Assembly: GCA_023436765.1 (NCBI GenBank)
Contig: JAEZHX010000218.1
Coordinates: 1-16,671, forward strand
DNA from: Bacillota bacterium
GTDB lineage: Bacteria; Bacillota; Clostridia; Lachnospirales; Lachnospiraceae
Reading direction: 5' to 3'
Length of the DNA: 16,671 bases
A program made the position numbers and the translations under genes. Position 1 is the stretch's first letter. Every line of letters begins with the position of its first letter. Below, piece after piece: positions 6,908 through 14,398 of the stretch. The notes beneath the pieces are model-generated. The model did no database searches and was not told the DNA's origin. It saw only the letters and a program-made list of their open reading frames with translations.

Positions 6908-7744
6908 CTATAAAACCTTGATTCCTTCGCTCTCTGCCATGCTTCTGATGAAACCGGTAGCCTCCAGGTATTCCTCCTGGGTCTTAAAGTGCTCCACGAA
7001 TACCGTGGTATCCCTACCCAGCCTCTCGCATAGCCTGACAATCTTCCGATAATCCACAGACCCCTTTCCCGGCATAACCTCATGAAGTACGCAGGGATAT
7101 GCTTTCTCCATGCTGACATCCTTCGCATGGATACTCTTTATATAAGGGCCGAGCTTCATAAAGCATTCCTCTATGAATTCCTCTCTCTTGAGGAAACGTA
7201 CCGGACTGTTGATCATATTAATAAAATCCAGATGCACCGCAAAGCCCTTACGGTCAATATCCTTAATCAGCTTCAGATAGGAATCCGGGGAGTCCGGTTG
7301 CATCCAGGGCATACATTCCAACGTATAGAAGGTTCTGACCGGCTGTACACTATCAATAATTTCTCTTGTGGTGTCAACGATCAAGGCATACACATCCTCA
7401 TCATAGTTCTCCTGATAGGGTCCATCCCAGATCTCTCCCCGGGAACCGGCTATATTGACACAGCAGTTGGCTCCCAGCTCCTCCGCCAATGCCAGACGTT
7501 GTTTACAGTATTCCTTATTTTGTTTGGCTTCCTCCGGGTTAGGAGAGATCGGATTTTTCCATACTCCCACCTCTCCGATGAGGATATCATTCCTCATGGC
7601 AAGCTCCCTATATTCCTTCCTCACCTCAGGCGGAGTATCCGAGCCGACCGGGGTAATCACTGTGCTATAACGCATTTCCTTCACTATCTGAAGCCATTCC
7701 TCCGGATTACGGTATTCCTTCTTTATGTCTCCTCCAATACGCAT
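6908..7744 (-). CDS. Sugar phosphate isomerase/epimerase-like TIM-barrel protein
   Basis: A 278-residue protein of the xylose-isomerase-like TIM barrel superfamily (AP-endonuclease-2 fold). The expected metal-binding acids and histidines sit at strand ends: Glu143 in YTLECMPW, Asp173 in HLDFIN, His206 in SIHAKD, Glu222 before MPGKGSVDY (224-232), and Glu251 in VEHF. The GKGSVDY loop and the order of residues fit sugar epimerases/isomerases or inosose-type dehydratases better than the DNA-repair nucleases. A strong GGAGG is 5 bases before the ATG. It is the first gene of the tight part of the minus-strand run, 70 bp after degV. Its specific substrate is unknown. Antisense frames across it are long but lack family features. 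Confidence 0.85.
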   Translation of the reverse strand: MRIGGDIKKEYRNPEEWLQIVKEMRYSTVITPVGSDTPPEVRKEYRELAMRNDILIGEVGVWKNPISPNPEEAKQNKEYCKQRLALAEELGANCCVNIAGSRGEIWDGPYQENYDEDVYALIVDTTREIIDSVQPVRTFYTLECMPWMQPDSPDSYLKLIKDIDRKGFAVHLDFINMINSPVRFLKREEFIEECFMKLGPYIKSIHAKDVSMEKAYPCVLHEVMPGKGSVDYRKIVRLCERLGRDTTVFVEHFKTQEEYLEATGFIRSMAESEGIKVL

Positions 7745-7814
7745 AACTGCCTCCTTATACTTGATGTGATATGATTAAGTCAAAGACTTGTTACTATTTT
7801 ATAAGGTAAACTTA

Positions 7815-8684
7815 TCATCTCTTACCCATATAAACCAGTGCCAGCATCCCGGGTCCGGTATGGGTTCCAATAATCGGGCCGATCTTAGTAATTACCACAT
7901 CCTTGACCAGGGTCTTACTACGAATCATTTTTTCCAAGGTTTGAGCTTGTTCGAAATCATCCCCATGACCGATGAATACCGTCTGTTCTTCCAGCCGATC
8001 ACCCTCTGTTTCCATCTTGCCGATCATATAGTCCAGTTCGGCTTTTGAACCTCTGATTTTGGACACGACAACCAGCTTGCCCTGATCGTCCGTACTTAGA
8101 ACCGGACGAATCTTTAGTGCTGTACCAACAATGGCTTCGATTGAGGAAATTCTGCCGCCCCTTTTTAGGTAATATAAATCCTTAACGGTAAACCAGTGGC
8201 GGGCAGCACTCTTATTCTCCTCCACCCATGTCCTTAATTCCTCGATCTTAAGTCCTTTTTGCTTTTGTAATGCAGCATTGAATACCAATAATCCCTCGCC
8301 GACGGAAGCACATAAGGAATCCACGCAATAGATCTTTCGTTCGGGGAACTCTGCTGCAAGACCTTCGATCACCATTTCGGCACAATTACAGGTACCGCTT
8401 AATCCCGAGGAGAAAGCAATATATAGGATATCATAGCCATTCCTTAGCAATTCTGTAAAGTATTCTGTAAAAGCAGATGGGGTAATCTGTGTTGTATGGG
8501 ATACCGCTCCTGCTTTTATCTTGCTGTAAAATTCCTCAATGGACAGTTCTCTTTCGTCAGGAAAATGGGAATACTCCACATTGTCTATAGCCACTCCCAT
8601 TGGGATAACCCTGATATCATATTGCTTAATGATATGAACAGGCAAATCCAAGGTCGCATCGCTGACAATCACATAATTGTTCAT
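7815..8684 (-). CDS. DegV-family fatty-acid-binding protein
   Basis: A 289-residue DegV/FakB-type protein. These cytosolic proteins hold a fatty acid in a buried tunnel and present it to FakA for phosphorylation and entry into phospholipid synthesis. Features seen are the opening VIVSDATLDLP at 5-15, the TTQITPS segment at 64-70 in place of the usual TSQPS-like motif, FSSGLSGT at 91-98, and DLYYLKRGGRIS at 169-180. GGAG lies 7 bases before the ATG. It heads the minus-strand run but is separated from the next gene by 70 bp without a clear terminator. No fakA is in the window; DegV paralogues scattered away from fakA are common in Firmicutes. Confidence 0.93.
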   Translation of the reverse strand: MNNYVIVSDATLDLPVHIIKQYDIRVIPMGVAIDNVEYSHFPDERELSIEEFYSKIKAGAVSHTTQITPSAFTEYFTELLRNGYDILYIAFSSGLSGTCNCAEMVIEGLAAEFPERKIYCVDSLCASVGEGLLVFNAALQKQKGLKIEELRTWVEENKSAARHWFTVKDLYYLKRGGRISSIEAIVGTALKIRPVLSTDDQGKLVVVSKIRGSKAELDYMIGKMETEGDRLEEQTVFIGHGDDFEQAQTLEKMIRSKTLVKDVVITKIGPIIGTHTGPGMLALVYMGKR

Positions 8685-8847
8685 TCTTGAACTCCTTCAT
8701 AGATCGCTCTATCGATCCGATTATTTATACCAACTTAATTTTATACGAAAATTGTGTATTACGCAAGCAATCCATAAATTTCTTGATTCTCCTAATATTT
8801 CATGCTAGAATTTTGTTATATTTAGCGAAGAAATCATACTTCTGACA

Positions 8848-8895
8848 ATAGCAGTAATGATGTCCTGCTATGCTCGCATAGTATTATATATAGCA
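8848..8895. repeat. Overlapping inverted repeats upstream of mntP
   Basis: Three perfect inverted repeats share one segment. ATAGCAG (8848-8854) pairs with CTGCTAT (8865-8871). CTATGC (8868-8873) pairs with GCATAG (8876-8881). TGCTAT (8866-8871) pairs with ATAGCA (8890-8895). They cannot all form at once. They lie just upstream of the extended -10 of mntP, so they may be operator DNA rather than mRNA structure, unless transcription starts further upstream. No yybP-ykoY manganese riboswitch signature was seen in the 278-bp gap between degV and mntP. Confidence 0.5.
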
Positions 8896-8899
8896 ATCC

Positions 8900-8908
8900 T
8901 GTTATAAT
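8900..8908 (+). promoter_or_regulatory. Extended -10 promoter of mntP
   Basis: TGTTATAAT is a perfect TGn-TATAAT extended -10 element. No good -35 lies 16-18 bp upstream, as is common for this promoter type. Start would be near 8915, leaving a leader of about 48 nt before the ATG at 8963. The inverted repeats ending at 8895 directly abut the upstream side. Confidence 0.55.
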
Positions 8909-8962
8909 AATGCACATATCTTAGCGAGCTTAGACCGGTACCTATATGGAAAGGATTTGCCA

Positions 8963-9532
8963 ATGGACATCATATCCCTCACTCTGATCGCATTCAGTTT
9001 ATCCGCAGATGCATTTGCTGTAGCAGTGACGAATGGAATCTGCGGCAACAGAATCACGAAAAAGCATGTACTTGCTACTGCCTTCACCTTTGGCCTTTTT
9101 CAGGGCCTCATGCCATTGCTTGGTTTTGCTTTAGGTAAGACCTTCTCTGATTTTATTTGCTGTTATCATCATTATGTTGCCTTATTCCTACTGGCTGCTA
9201 TAGGCCTCAATATGATTGTAGAAGCCATCAAAGAGCAGAAGCATCCGGAAGCCGTATGCCCGGATCGTAATTTATTTTCAACGAAAAATTTAGTGCTGCA
9301 GGGGATTGCTACAAGTATTGATGCAATGGCAGTTGGTGTGAGCTATGCTGCACTGCAGGTGAATATCTTTATCGCATCTCTATTGATCGCTTTTATTACA
9401 TTTTTTTGTTGTGCCTTCGGTGTATTGATTGGTAAGAAATTCGGAAATCTTCTTGGGATCCGCGCCAGACTGATCGGCGGTTTACTTCTGTTATTGATTG
9501 GTGTCCGGATCTTCTTTGATCATTTCAATTAG
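8963..9532 (+). CDS. mntP: MntP manganese efflux pump
   Basis: A 189-residue integral membrane protein of the MntP (DUF204/YebN) family, which exports Mn2+ to prevent toxicity. It has six hydrophobic segments in two related halves. Each half carries the family's Asp signature: SADAFAVAV with Asp16 and TSIDAMAVGVSYA with Asp120. The ATG at 8963 is chosen over the in-frame TTG at 8957, because AGGA of GGAAAGGA ends 7 bases before the ATG and members begin close to this Met. It is divergent from degV and followed 56 bp later by a GNAT gene, with no clear terminator between. Regulation by manganese is expected for the family, but no known riboswitch or MntR box was recognised. Confidence 0.93.
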   Translation: MDIISLTLIAFSLSADAFAVAVTNGICGNRITKKHVLATAFTFGLFQGLMPLLGFALGKTFSDFICCYHHYVALFLLAAIGLNMIVEAIKEQKHPEAVCPDRNLFSTKNLVLQGIATSIDAMAVGVSYAALQVNIFIASLLIAFITFFCCAFGVLIGKKFGNLLGIRARLIGGLLLLLIGVRIFFDHFN

Positions 9533-9588
9533 GACTAAAGTCAGATAAGATCACCTATAGCTGATTTGAAGTATGGAAGGAGTATAGC

Positions 9589-10179
9589 ATGAGTTTTGAG
9601 ACAAGCTTTCAAGCATTACCTGTTCTTGAGACAGAGAGGCTGATCCTGCGTCAGATTACGGAGAGCGTGAATGATGGCCGGGACAGTCTGGAATTTATTA
9701 ATGATTACAGTGTTTACCGTTTCTGGGGTCTATATGACGAGAAAAACGACACAAACGGACGACGCAAACCAAAGAAAAAGATTCAAACAGATTACCATTA
9801 TAGAGCTACCATGAAAGAATATAAGGCCGGGCGGGAGTTGAGCTGGCTCATGGAGCTGAAGGAAACCGGCCGGGTCATCGGAGAAATCGTGTTGTATGAT
9901 TTTAAGCTGAAAAAGCAAGCCGATATCGGGTACCGGATCAGTAAACGTTACTGGGGCCAAGGGTTTGCCACAGAAGCCGGAGAGGCAATCGTTAACTTCG
10001 CCTTCTCCGATCTGGAGCTAAACCGAATTCAGATCAGATGCTTTACCGATAATCCGGGTTCAGTCCGGATCGCTGAGAAATTAGGGTTTCAGAAGGAAGG
10101 TTTGATCCGCAAGGGAGTCATCATCAATGTGATTACTGATTATTATATCTTCGGTTTGCTCCGGGAGGAGCATCAGTAA
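9589..10179 (+). CDS. RimJ/RimL-type GNAT acetyltransferase
   Basis: A 196-residue acetyl-CoA-dependent N-acetyltransferase of the group that modifies ribosomal-protein N termini, small metabolites or drugs. It opens with LETERLILRQIT at 13-24, the usual first strand. The acetyl-CoA loop RYWGQGFATEA is at 120-130, and NPGSVRIAEKLGFQKEG at 155-171 is the characteristic C-terminal strand-turn-helix. Residues 51-66 form a very charged, lysine- and arginine-rich insertion that looks like a surface loop. GGAAGGAG is 6 bases before the ATG. It may be co-transcribed with mntP. Substrate is unknown. Confidence 0.9.
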   Translation: MSFETSFQALPVLETERLILRQITESVNDGRDSLEFINDYSVYRFWGLYDEKNDTNGRRKPKKKIQTDYHYRATMKEYKAGRELSWLMELKETGRVIGEIVLYDFKLKKQADIGYRISKRYWGQGFATEAGEAIVNFAFSDLELNRIQIRCFTDNPGSVRIAEKLGFQKEGLIRKGVIINVITDYYIFGLLREEHQ

Positions 10180-10220
10180 TAACAGCCGTAATCTATGTTA
10201 TTATGGAAGGTAGTGTGGCT

Positions 10221-10577
10221 ATGGATAAAAAGCTTATGATCAATACAGGTAAATGGGTCTTGATGGTGCTCTTCATGGCAGTTAATATTACGTTTTATCT
10301 TTTAAACGGAACAAGACTGAACCTTATTCTGGCGACTCTGGTATCCCTTTACTCTGTTTTTGATTTTTTTTATTCTCTGTCAGGCAAAAAAATGGGGTCG
10401 GGACTTAAGCTTTATCTCTTTTCCTTCTATCTTCTGGCAATATTGAGCTTATTCATCGCTATACGAAGTATCCTTGCCGGAAATATTAGGTCGGCCCTAG
10501 CCAGTCTCCTGCTCATCGGCGGAGATATCGCCGTAATTCTGTATTTCGTACACAGGAGGACCCATTCAATCCGTTGA
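10221..10577 (+). CDS. Small four-helix membrane protein, function unknown
   Basis: A 118-residue hydrophobic protein I do not recognise. Hydrophobic segments lie at about residues 11-29, 34-52, 63-82 and 91-110, with short basic loops (SGKKMGSG near 53-61) and a basic tail ending HRRTHSIR. The ATG at 10221 is preferred because GGAAGG (10205-10210) sits about 10 bases before it. The upstream in-frame ATG at 10203 overlaps that site and has no ribosome binding site. It starts 41 bp after the GNAT stop and may be co-transcribed with it. No catalytic motif is visible; a membrane-embedded accessory or stress protein is possible, but nothing supports a specific role. Confidence 0.75.
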   Translation: MDKKLMINTGKWVLMVLFMAVNITFYLLNGTRLNLILATLVSLYSVFDFFYSLSGKKMGSGLKLYLFSFYLLAILSLFIAIRSILAGNIRSALASLLLIGGDIAVILYFVHRRTHSIR

Positions 10578-10601
10578 CCTTACGCATTTATCCGGTATTG
10601 T
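10574..10601 (+). promoter_or_regulatory. Possible promoter of the SDR gene
   Basis: TTGACC (10574-10579, overlapping the stop of the preceding gene) and TATTGT (10596-10601) are 16 bp apart. The -35 is good and the -10 mediocre. Start would be near 10608, giving a leader that contains the inverted repeat at 10627-10652. Confidence 0.3.
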
Positions 10602-10626
10602 GCGACGCCCAAATTCGTAGATGTTA

Positions 10627-10670
10627 AAAGAATTCTTAAAGCAGAATTCTTTGAGTTTAAAAGCAGAATT
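10627..10670. repeat. Inverted and direct repeats in the SDR leader
   Basis: AAAGAATTC (10627-10635) and GAATTCTTT (10644-10652) are perfect 9-bp arms with an 8-nt loop. The 11-mer AAAGCAGAATT also occurs twice, at 10638-10648 and 10660-10670, exactly 22 bp apart. The repeats lie 24-67 bp before the SDR start codon. They could be a regulator's binding site or a leader hairpin. There is no U tract. Confidence 0.5.
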
Positions 10671-10693
10671 TCCCTGCAGAATGGAGGTATTAT

Positions 10694-11713
10694 ATGAAGG
10701 TTTTATTTATCGGTGGTACCGGAACAATCAGTACCGCAATTACAAGGCTGGCACCAGCCTACGGTTTTGATATATATCTGCTTAATCGAGGTAACAGGAA
10801 AAACCGGGTGCCGGAAGGAGTTAAGGTAATCGAAGCAGATATTTATCAGGAAGCTGATGTTAAGGAGAAGCTGAAGGATCTCGAATTTGATGTGGTAGCC
10901 GAATTCATTGCCTTCGATGTGGAAGCTTTACAAAGGGATGTCAGACTGTTTGCCGGTAAGACAAAGCAGTATATCTTCATAAGCTCTGCTTCTGCCTATC
11001 AGAAGCCGCTCTCCAGTCCCTTCATCACGGAGAGTACGCCGTTATCTAATCCTTTCTGGCAATACTCCCGTAATAAGATTGCCTGTGAGGAATATCTGAT
11101 GAAGGAGTACCGAGAAAACGGCTTTCCTATCACAATTGTACGCCCCAGTCACACCTATGGGGATTATGAGATACCCCTGGCAGTGCATGGGAAAAATGGC
11201 AGTTACTCGGTTCTGAATCGGATGCTTCAGGGTAAGAAGGTCATTGTTCATGGTGATGGCAGTTCCCTCTGGACCTTAACGCATAATACGGATTTTGCCA
11301 AGGCATTTATCGGTCTGATGGGCAATATCCATGCAATCGGGGAAGCCTTCCAGATTACTTCTGATGAGAGCCTGACCTGGAACCAGATCTATGCTATCAT
11401 CGGCTCCGCCCTAAGGGTTACTCCGCATATCGTTCACATTCCTTCCGAGACTCTGGCAAAGGCCAATGCCGAATTGGTCGGCGGTCTTCTCGGAGATAAA
11501 GCCCATACAGTAATTTTTGATAATTCCAAGGTAAAGAGAATTGTCCCCGATTATAAAGCGACTGTAAGATTTGATCAGGGCGTTCAAAGAGCGCTTGCGA
11601 ATATCCTGTCCGATCAGACGCTACAGAAGCCTGATCCAGAATTTGATGATTGGACCGACCGTATGATTGAGGCTTATGAAACAATGGAGAACAGTCTTCC
11701 AAAATACAAATAA
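10694..11713 (+). CDS. NAD(P)-dependent epimerase/dehydratase family (SDR) protein
   Basis: A 339-residue extended/atypical short-chain dehydrogenase. The Rossmann dinucleotide loop is LFIGGTGTISTAI at 4-16, with a GGTGxIS pattern like the CSP41/isoflavone-reductase-type branch. The acidic EADIY is at 47-51. The active-site region shows ISSASAY at 96-102 and YSRNK at 124-128, keeping the Tyr-x-x-x-Lys pair, then IVRPSHTYG at 148-156. The C-terminal domain has SDESLTWNQIY at 223-233, typical of members that act on nucleotide sugars or unknown substrates. GGAGG lies 6-7 bases before the ATG. It is followed 89 bp later by the HAD gene on the same strand. Family is sure; substrate is unknown. Confidence 0.9.
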   Translation: MKVLFIGGTGTISTAITRLAPAYGFDIYLLNRGNRKNRVPEGVKVIEADIYQEADVKEKLKDLEFDVVAEFIAFDVEALQRDVRLFAGKTKQYIFISSASAYQKPLSSPFITESTPLSNPFWQYSRNKIACEEYLMKEYRENGFPITIVRPSHTYGDYEIPLAVHGKNGSYSVLNRMLQGKKVIVHGDGSSLWTLTHNTDFAKAFIGLMGNIHAIGEAFQITSDESLTWNQIYAIIGSALRVTPHIVHIPSETLAKANAELVGGLLGDKAHTVIFDNSKVKRIVPDYKATVRFDQGVQRALANILSDQTLQKPDPEFDDWTDRMIEAYETMENSLPKYK

Positions 11714-11802
11714 TACCTCGGCTGGGGACCATGTATCTGCCTTAGGTACATATGCTGGCGCGGAGCCTTGGAATAGAAGAACAGAGAAAGGATCGGACAA
11801 CT

Positions 11803-12657
11803 ATGAATACCTTATATATCTCGGATCTGGATGGTACTCTCCTGCAGCCGAATGTTGAACTTTCCGCAAGAACCATACGGATATTGAATGAACTGATCGG
11901 ACAGGGTGTGCCGTTTACTGTCGCAACAGCCAGAAGCATCGCCTCGGTCCGACCGATCTTAAGGAGTGTCTCTATTCAACTGCCCATCATCCTGATGAAC
12001 GGGGTATGCATCTATGACCTTGCAAAGGGAGAATACCTTAAGGTGGAAACCTTCAGTAAGGAAAGTACTGCGCTCTTAATGTCCATCATCAGCCGCCATA
12101 AGCTGAAGGGCTTTGCCTATACCATGAAGAGGGGTGTGATGTCCACCTACTATGAGGAATTAAGTAACCGTGCTCTGCGGGATTTTTATGAAGAACGGGT
12201 ACGTTTATATAACAAACCCTTCACCAGGATAGAGGACTTCTCTTCTCTTGCGGAGGAGCCTCTGATTTACTTCACTGTTATGGACACAAAGGAGAACCTG
12301 GAGCTAGTAAGCTCGGTAGTGGAGAACACGCCGGATCTGAACAGTGTGATGTATAAGGATAATTATTCTACTGATATCTGGTATCTGGAGATCTTCAGTA
12401 AGAACGCTTCAAAGTATCATGCAGTAACCTACCTCCGGGAGTATCTGGGTGCGAAACATATCACCTGCTTCGGAGATAACCGGAATGATTTGTCCCTCTT
12501 TGAGGCCAGCGATTATAGGCTTGCTGTAGCCAATGCTGTGGAGGAGCTGAGGGAGAGGGCGGATGCTGTAATAGACAGTAATATCAACGACGGTGTTGCA
12601 CTTTGGTTGAAATTCAATGCGATAAAGGAGGGCAAACCAATTGAACAAAATATCTGA
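11803..12657 (+). CDS. Cof-type HAD phosphatase
   Basis: A 284-residue HAD-superfamily hydrolase with a Cof-type cap. Motif I is SDLDGTLL at 7-14 (nucleophile Asp8, acid Asp10), motif II is ATAR at 41-44 (Thr42), the motif III lysine is Lys204 in NASK, and motif IV is GDNRND at 224-229. Members dephosphorylate sugar phosphates, nucleotides or flavin and pyridoxal phosphates with Mg2+. The ATG at 11803 is chosen because it places the catalytic Asp near residue 8, as usual, with AAAGGA 10 bases upstream; the in-frame ATG at 11752 would add 17 residues. Its last 17 bp overlap the start of the MBL-fold gene in another frame, which implies translational coupling. Confidence 0.92.
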   Translation: MNTLYISDLDGTLLQPNVELSARTIRILNELIGQGVPFTVATARSIASVRPILRSVSIQLPIILMNGVCIYDLAKGEYLKVETFSKESTALLMSIISRHKLKGFAYTMKRGVMSTYYEELSNRALRDFYEERVRLYNKPFTRIEDFSSLAEEPLIYFTVMDTKENLELVSSVVENTPDLNSVMYKDNYSTDIWYLEIFSKNASKYHAVTYLREYLGAKHITCFGDNRNDLSLFEASDYRLAVANAVEELRERADAVIDSNINDGVALWLKFNAIKEGKPIEQNI

Positions 12658-13360
12658 CAGAATTTATTATCTTCCCTACGATCAGAAAACAGACCGGCCC
12701 AATCTCGGATATATCCGAGGTGATAAGTACTCCCTTATGATTGATGCCGGAAATTCTGAGGAGCATGTTAAACTATTCATGGAGGAGCTGGAGAAGGAAG
12801 GCTTGAAGAAGCCTGATTTTGTAGGTATTACTCACTGGCACTGGGATCACACCTATGGTCTTCATGCGGTTAAGGCTGTCTCCATCGCCTGCCGCAAAAC
12901 CAATGACCTGCTACATAGCATGGCCGCTTGGTCCTTCAGTGACGAAGCCATGGAAGCAAGAATTCAAAGTGGCGAGGATATTCGTTTTTGTACCGATATG
13001 ATTAAGAAGGAATATCCTGATCGGAAGCAGATTCACATCGTTCCCGCAGATATCGTGTTCGAGGAAGATTTGAAGCTAGATCTAGGCGGAATTACCTGCC
13101 ATATGCTCCGGATAGGTGGCTCCCATGCGGAAGACAGTGTGATCTTCTATCTGCCTGAGGAGAAATTCCTCTTTATCGGGGATAGTGATTCAGAAGACCT
13201 TCATCACGGAGAACCCAAATATTACCCTGAGCTCCTACATAAGTATTATAACGATCTTAAGGGTTTGGATTTTAATTATTCTCTTCATGGCCACTGGACT
13301 CCACAGACCAGGGAGGAACAGCTATCCTTCCTGGAGGAGGAATTAGGCAAATTAAAATAG
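12641..13360 (+). CDS. Metallo-beta-lactamase-fold hydrolase
   Basis: A 239-residue MBL-fold metallo-hydrolase. The metal site is intact: HWHWDH at 65-70 (His65, His67, Asp69, His70), His162 in GGSHAEDS, Asp181 in IGDSDSED, and His216/His218 in SLHGHW. The MIDAG strand at 33-37 precedes the metal motif as usual. Such enzymes hydrolyse thioesters, lactones, phosphodiesters or nucleic acids; the class here is not resolved. The start is an unusual TTG, strongly supported by AAGGAGGG 8 bases upstream. It lies inside the 3' end of the HAD gene (17-bp overlap), so the pair is probably coupled. Confidence 0.9.
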   Translation: MNKISDRIYYLPYDQKTDRPNLGYIRGDKYSLMIDAGNSEEHVKLFMEELEKEGLKKPDFVGITHWHWDHTYGLHAVKAVSIACRKTNDLLHSMAAWSFSDEAMEARIQSGEDIRFCTDMIKKEYPDRKQIHIVPADIVFEEDLKLDLGGITCHMLRIGGSHAEDSVIFYLPEEKFLFIGDSDSEDLHHGEPKYYPELLHKYYNDLKGLDFNYSLHGHWTPQTREEQLSFLEEELGKLK

Positions 13361-13480
13361 CTATTTCTTATCCTTCTAACATATTAGCTTTCTTTCGTAA
13401 ATAATGCTTTATATTTCATTGATTGGGTATACTAGGTATAAACGTGGAATTAATCCGCTTTTCAGAAGGAGGATATTGAT

Positions 13481-14329
13481 ATGAATAGTATTCAGGACAG
13501 TTACGTTTTATCCAACGGTGTAAAAATCCCCTGTGTTGGTTTTGGTACATGGAAGCTCCTGAACGACGATTATACTGTTGATATTATAAAGACAGCAATT
13601 GACTGCGGTTACCGTCATATCGATACCGCATATGCCTATCAGAACGAGGCCGCTGTAGGTAAGGCCATCCGTGGATGCGGACTGAAACGAAATGAATTAT
13701 TCATCACAAGTAAATTGGATAACACCGATCATGGTTATGAGAATACCCTGAAGGAATTTGATATTACTATGTATAATCTGGGACTGGAATATCTGGATCT
13801 ATATCTGATACACTGGCCCAGACCCGCCCAGTATCATAATAACTGGAAGGAAATGAATGAGGGCAGCTGGAAGGCCTTTGAAGAATTATATCAGGCAGGT
13901 AAAATTAAAGCGATTGGAGTCAGCAACTTTCTGGAGCATCATATGGACGCCATCTTAGAATCAGCTACGATTGCTCCGATGGTGGACCAGCTCGAGCTGC
14001 ATCCCCAATACGTCCAGAGAGAAGCAGTAACCTACTGTAAGGACCACAGAATGATCGTAGAGGCCTGGAGTCCGCTGATCAAGGGGCATTTGGATCATCC
14101 TCTCCTGATTGAAATTGCTAAGAAGTATCATAAGACAGTTGCTCAGCTCCTTCTTCGGTGGAGTATCCAGCATGGTTTTCTTCCGCTGCCGAAGGCTTCC
14201 ACCGCTGAAAGGATGCGGGAGAATGCCGATATCTTTAACTTTGAAATCTCGGAAGAGGATATTGAAGCATTAAAAGCCCTGGAACCCCTGGGCCGCACCG
14301 GTCCCCATCCGGACACTGCAGTTTTTTAG
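13481..14329 (+). CDS. Aldo/keto reductase
   Basis: A 282-residue (alpha/beta)8-barrel NAD(P)H-dependent oxidoreductase close to the AKR5 (2,5-diketogluconate reductase-like) group. The catalytic tetrad is complete: Asp48 and Tyr53 in DTAYAYQNE, Lys78 in ITSKLD, and His111 in YLIHWPRP. GFGTWKL at 20-26 and AIGVSNF in the middle are typical strands. The coenzyme-binding C-terminal part contains LPKAST and RMRENADIF. It would reduce aldehydes or ketones to alcohols in the cytoplasm. GAAGGAGG lies about 7 bases before the ATG. It is separated by 120 bp from the MBL gene, with only poorly matched promoter elements (direct GGTATA repeats at 13426-13440), and ends at a strong terminator. Confidence 0.95.
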   Translation: MNSIQDSYVLSNGVKIPCVGFGTWKLLNDDYTVDIIKTAIDCGYRHIDTAYAYQNEAAVGKAIRGCGLKRNELFITSKLDNTDHGYENTLKEFDITMYNLGLEYLDLYLIHWPRPAQYHNNWKEMNEGSWKAFEELYQAGKIKAIGVSNFLEHHMDAILESATIAPMVDQLELHPQYVQREAVTYCKDHRMIVEAWSPLIKGHLDHPLLIEIAKKYHKTVAQLLLRWSIQHGFLPLPKASTAERMRENADIFNFEISEEDIEALKALEPLGRTGPHPDTAVF

Positions 14330-14352
14330 ATGAAATAGAATAGCACAATGAT

Positions 14353-14393
14353 AGCCCGCAACAGTTGATATCTCTAACTGCTACGGGCTTTTT
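14353..14393 (+). terminator. Intrinsic terminator after the aldo/keto reductase
   Basis: AGCCCG (14353-14358) pairs with CGGGCT (14384-14389). Inside, after a symmetric mismatch, CAGTT pairs with AACTG around a 9-nt loop. A run of five T's follows to 14393. The minus-strand phosphatase gene ends 6 bp beyond. Confidence 0.85.
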
Positions 14394-14398
14394 CACGA

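Noticed and set aside
7082..7774. A 230-codon plus-strand open frame
   Set aside because: It is antisense to the TIM-barrel gene, which has all its metal ligands and a strong ribosome binding site. The antisense product shows no family features.
7752..7782. TTGACT with TATAAG 18 bp downstream, before the TIM-barrel gene
   Set aside because: The supposed -10 overlaps the gene's ribosome binding site, so transcription would begin after it. A chance match is more likely.
8685..8962. yybP-ykoY manganese riboswitch before mntP
   Set aside because: The conserved GGGGAG-type loop and the paired helices of that class are not present; only unrelated inverted repeats are seen.
10178..10202. AATAACA/TGTTATT inverted repeat between the GNAT and membrane-protein genes
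   Set aside because: It is seven AT-rich pairs with an 11-nt loop and no U tract, so not a terminator.
13414..13442. Promoter before the aldo/keto reductase
   Set aside because: Two TATA-like -10 candidates exist, but neither has a reasonable -35 at 16-18 bp.
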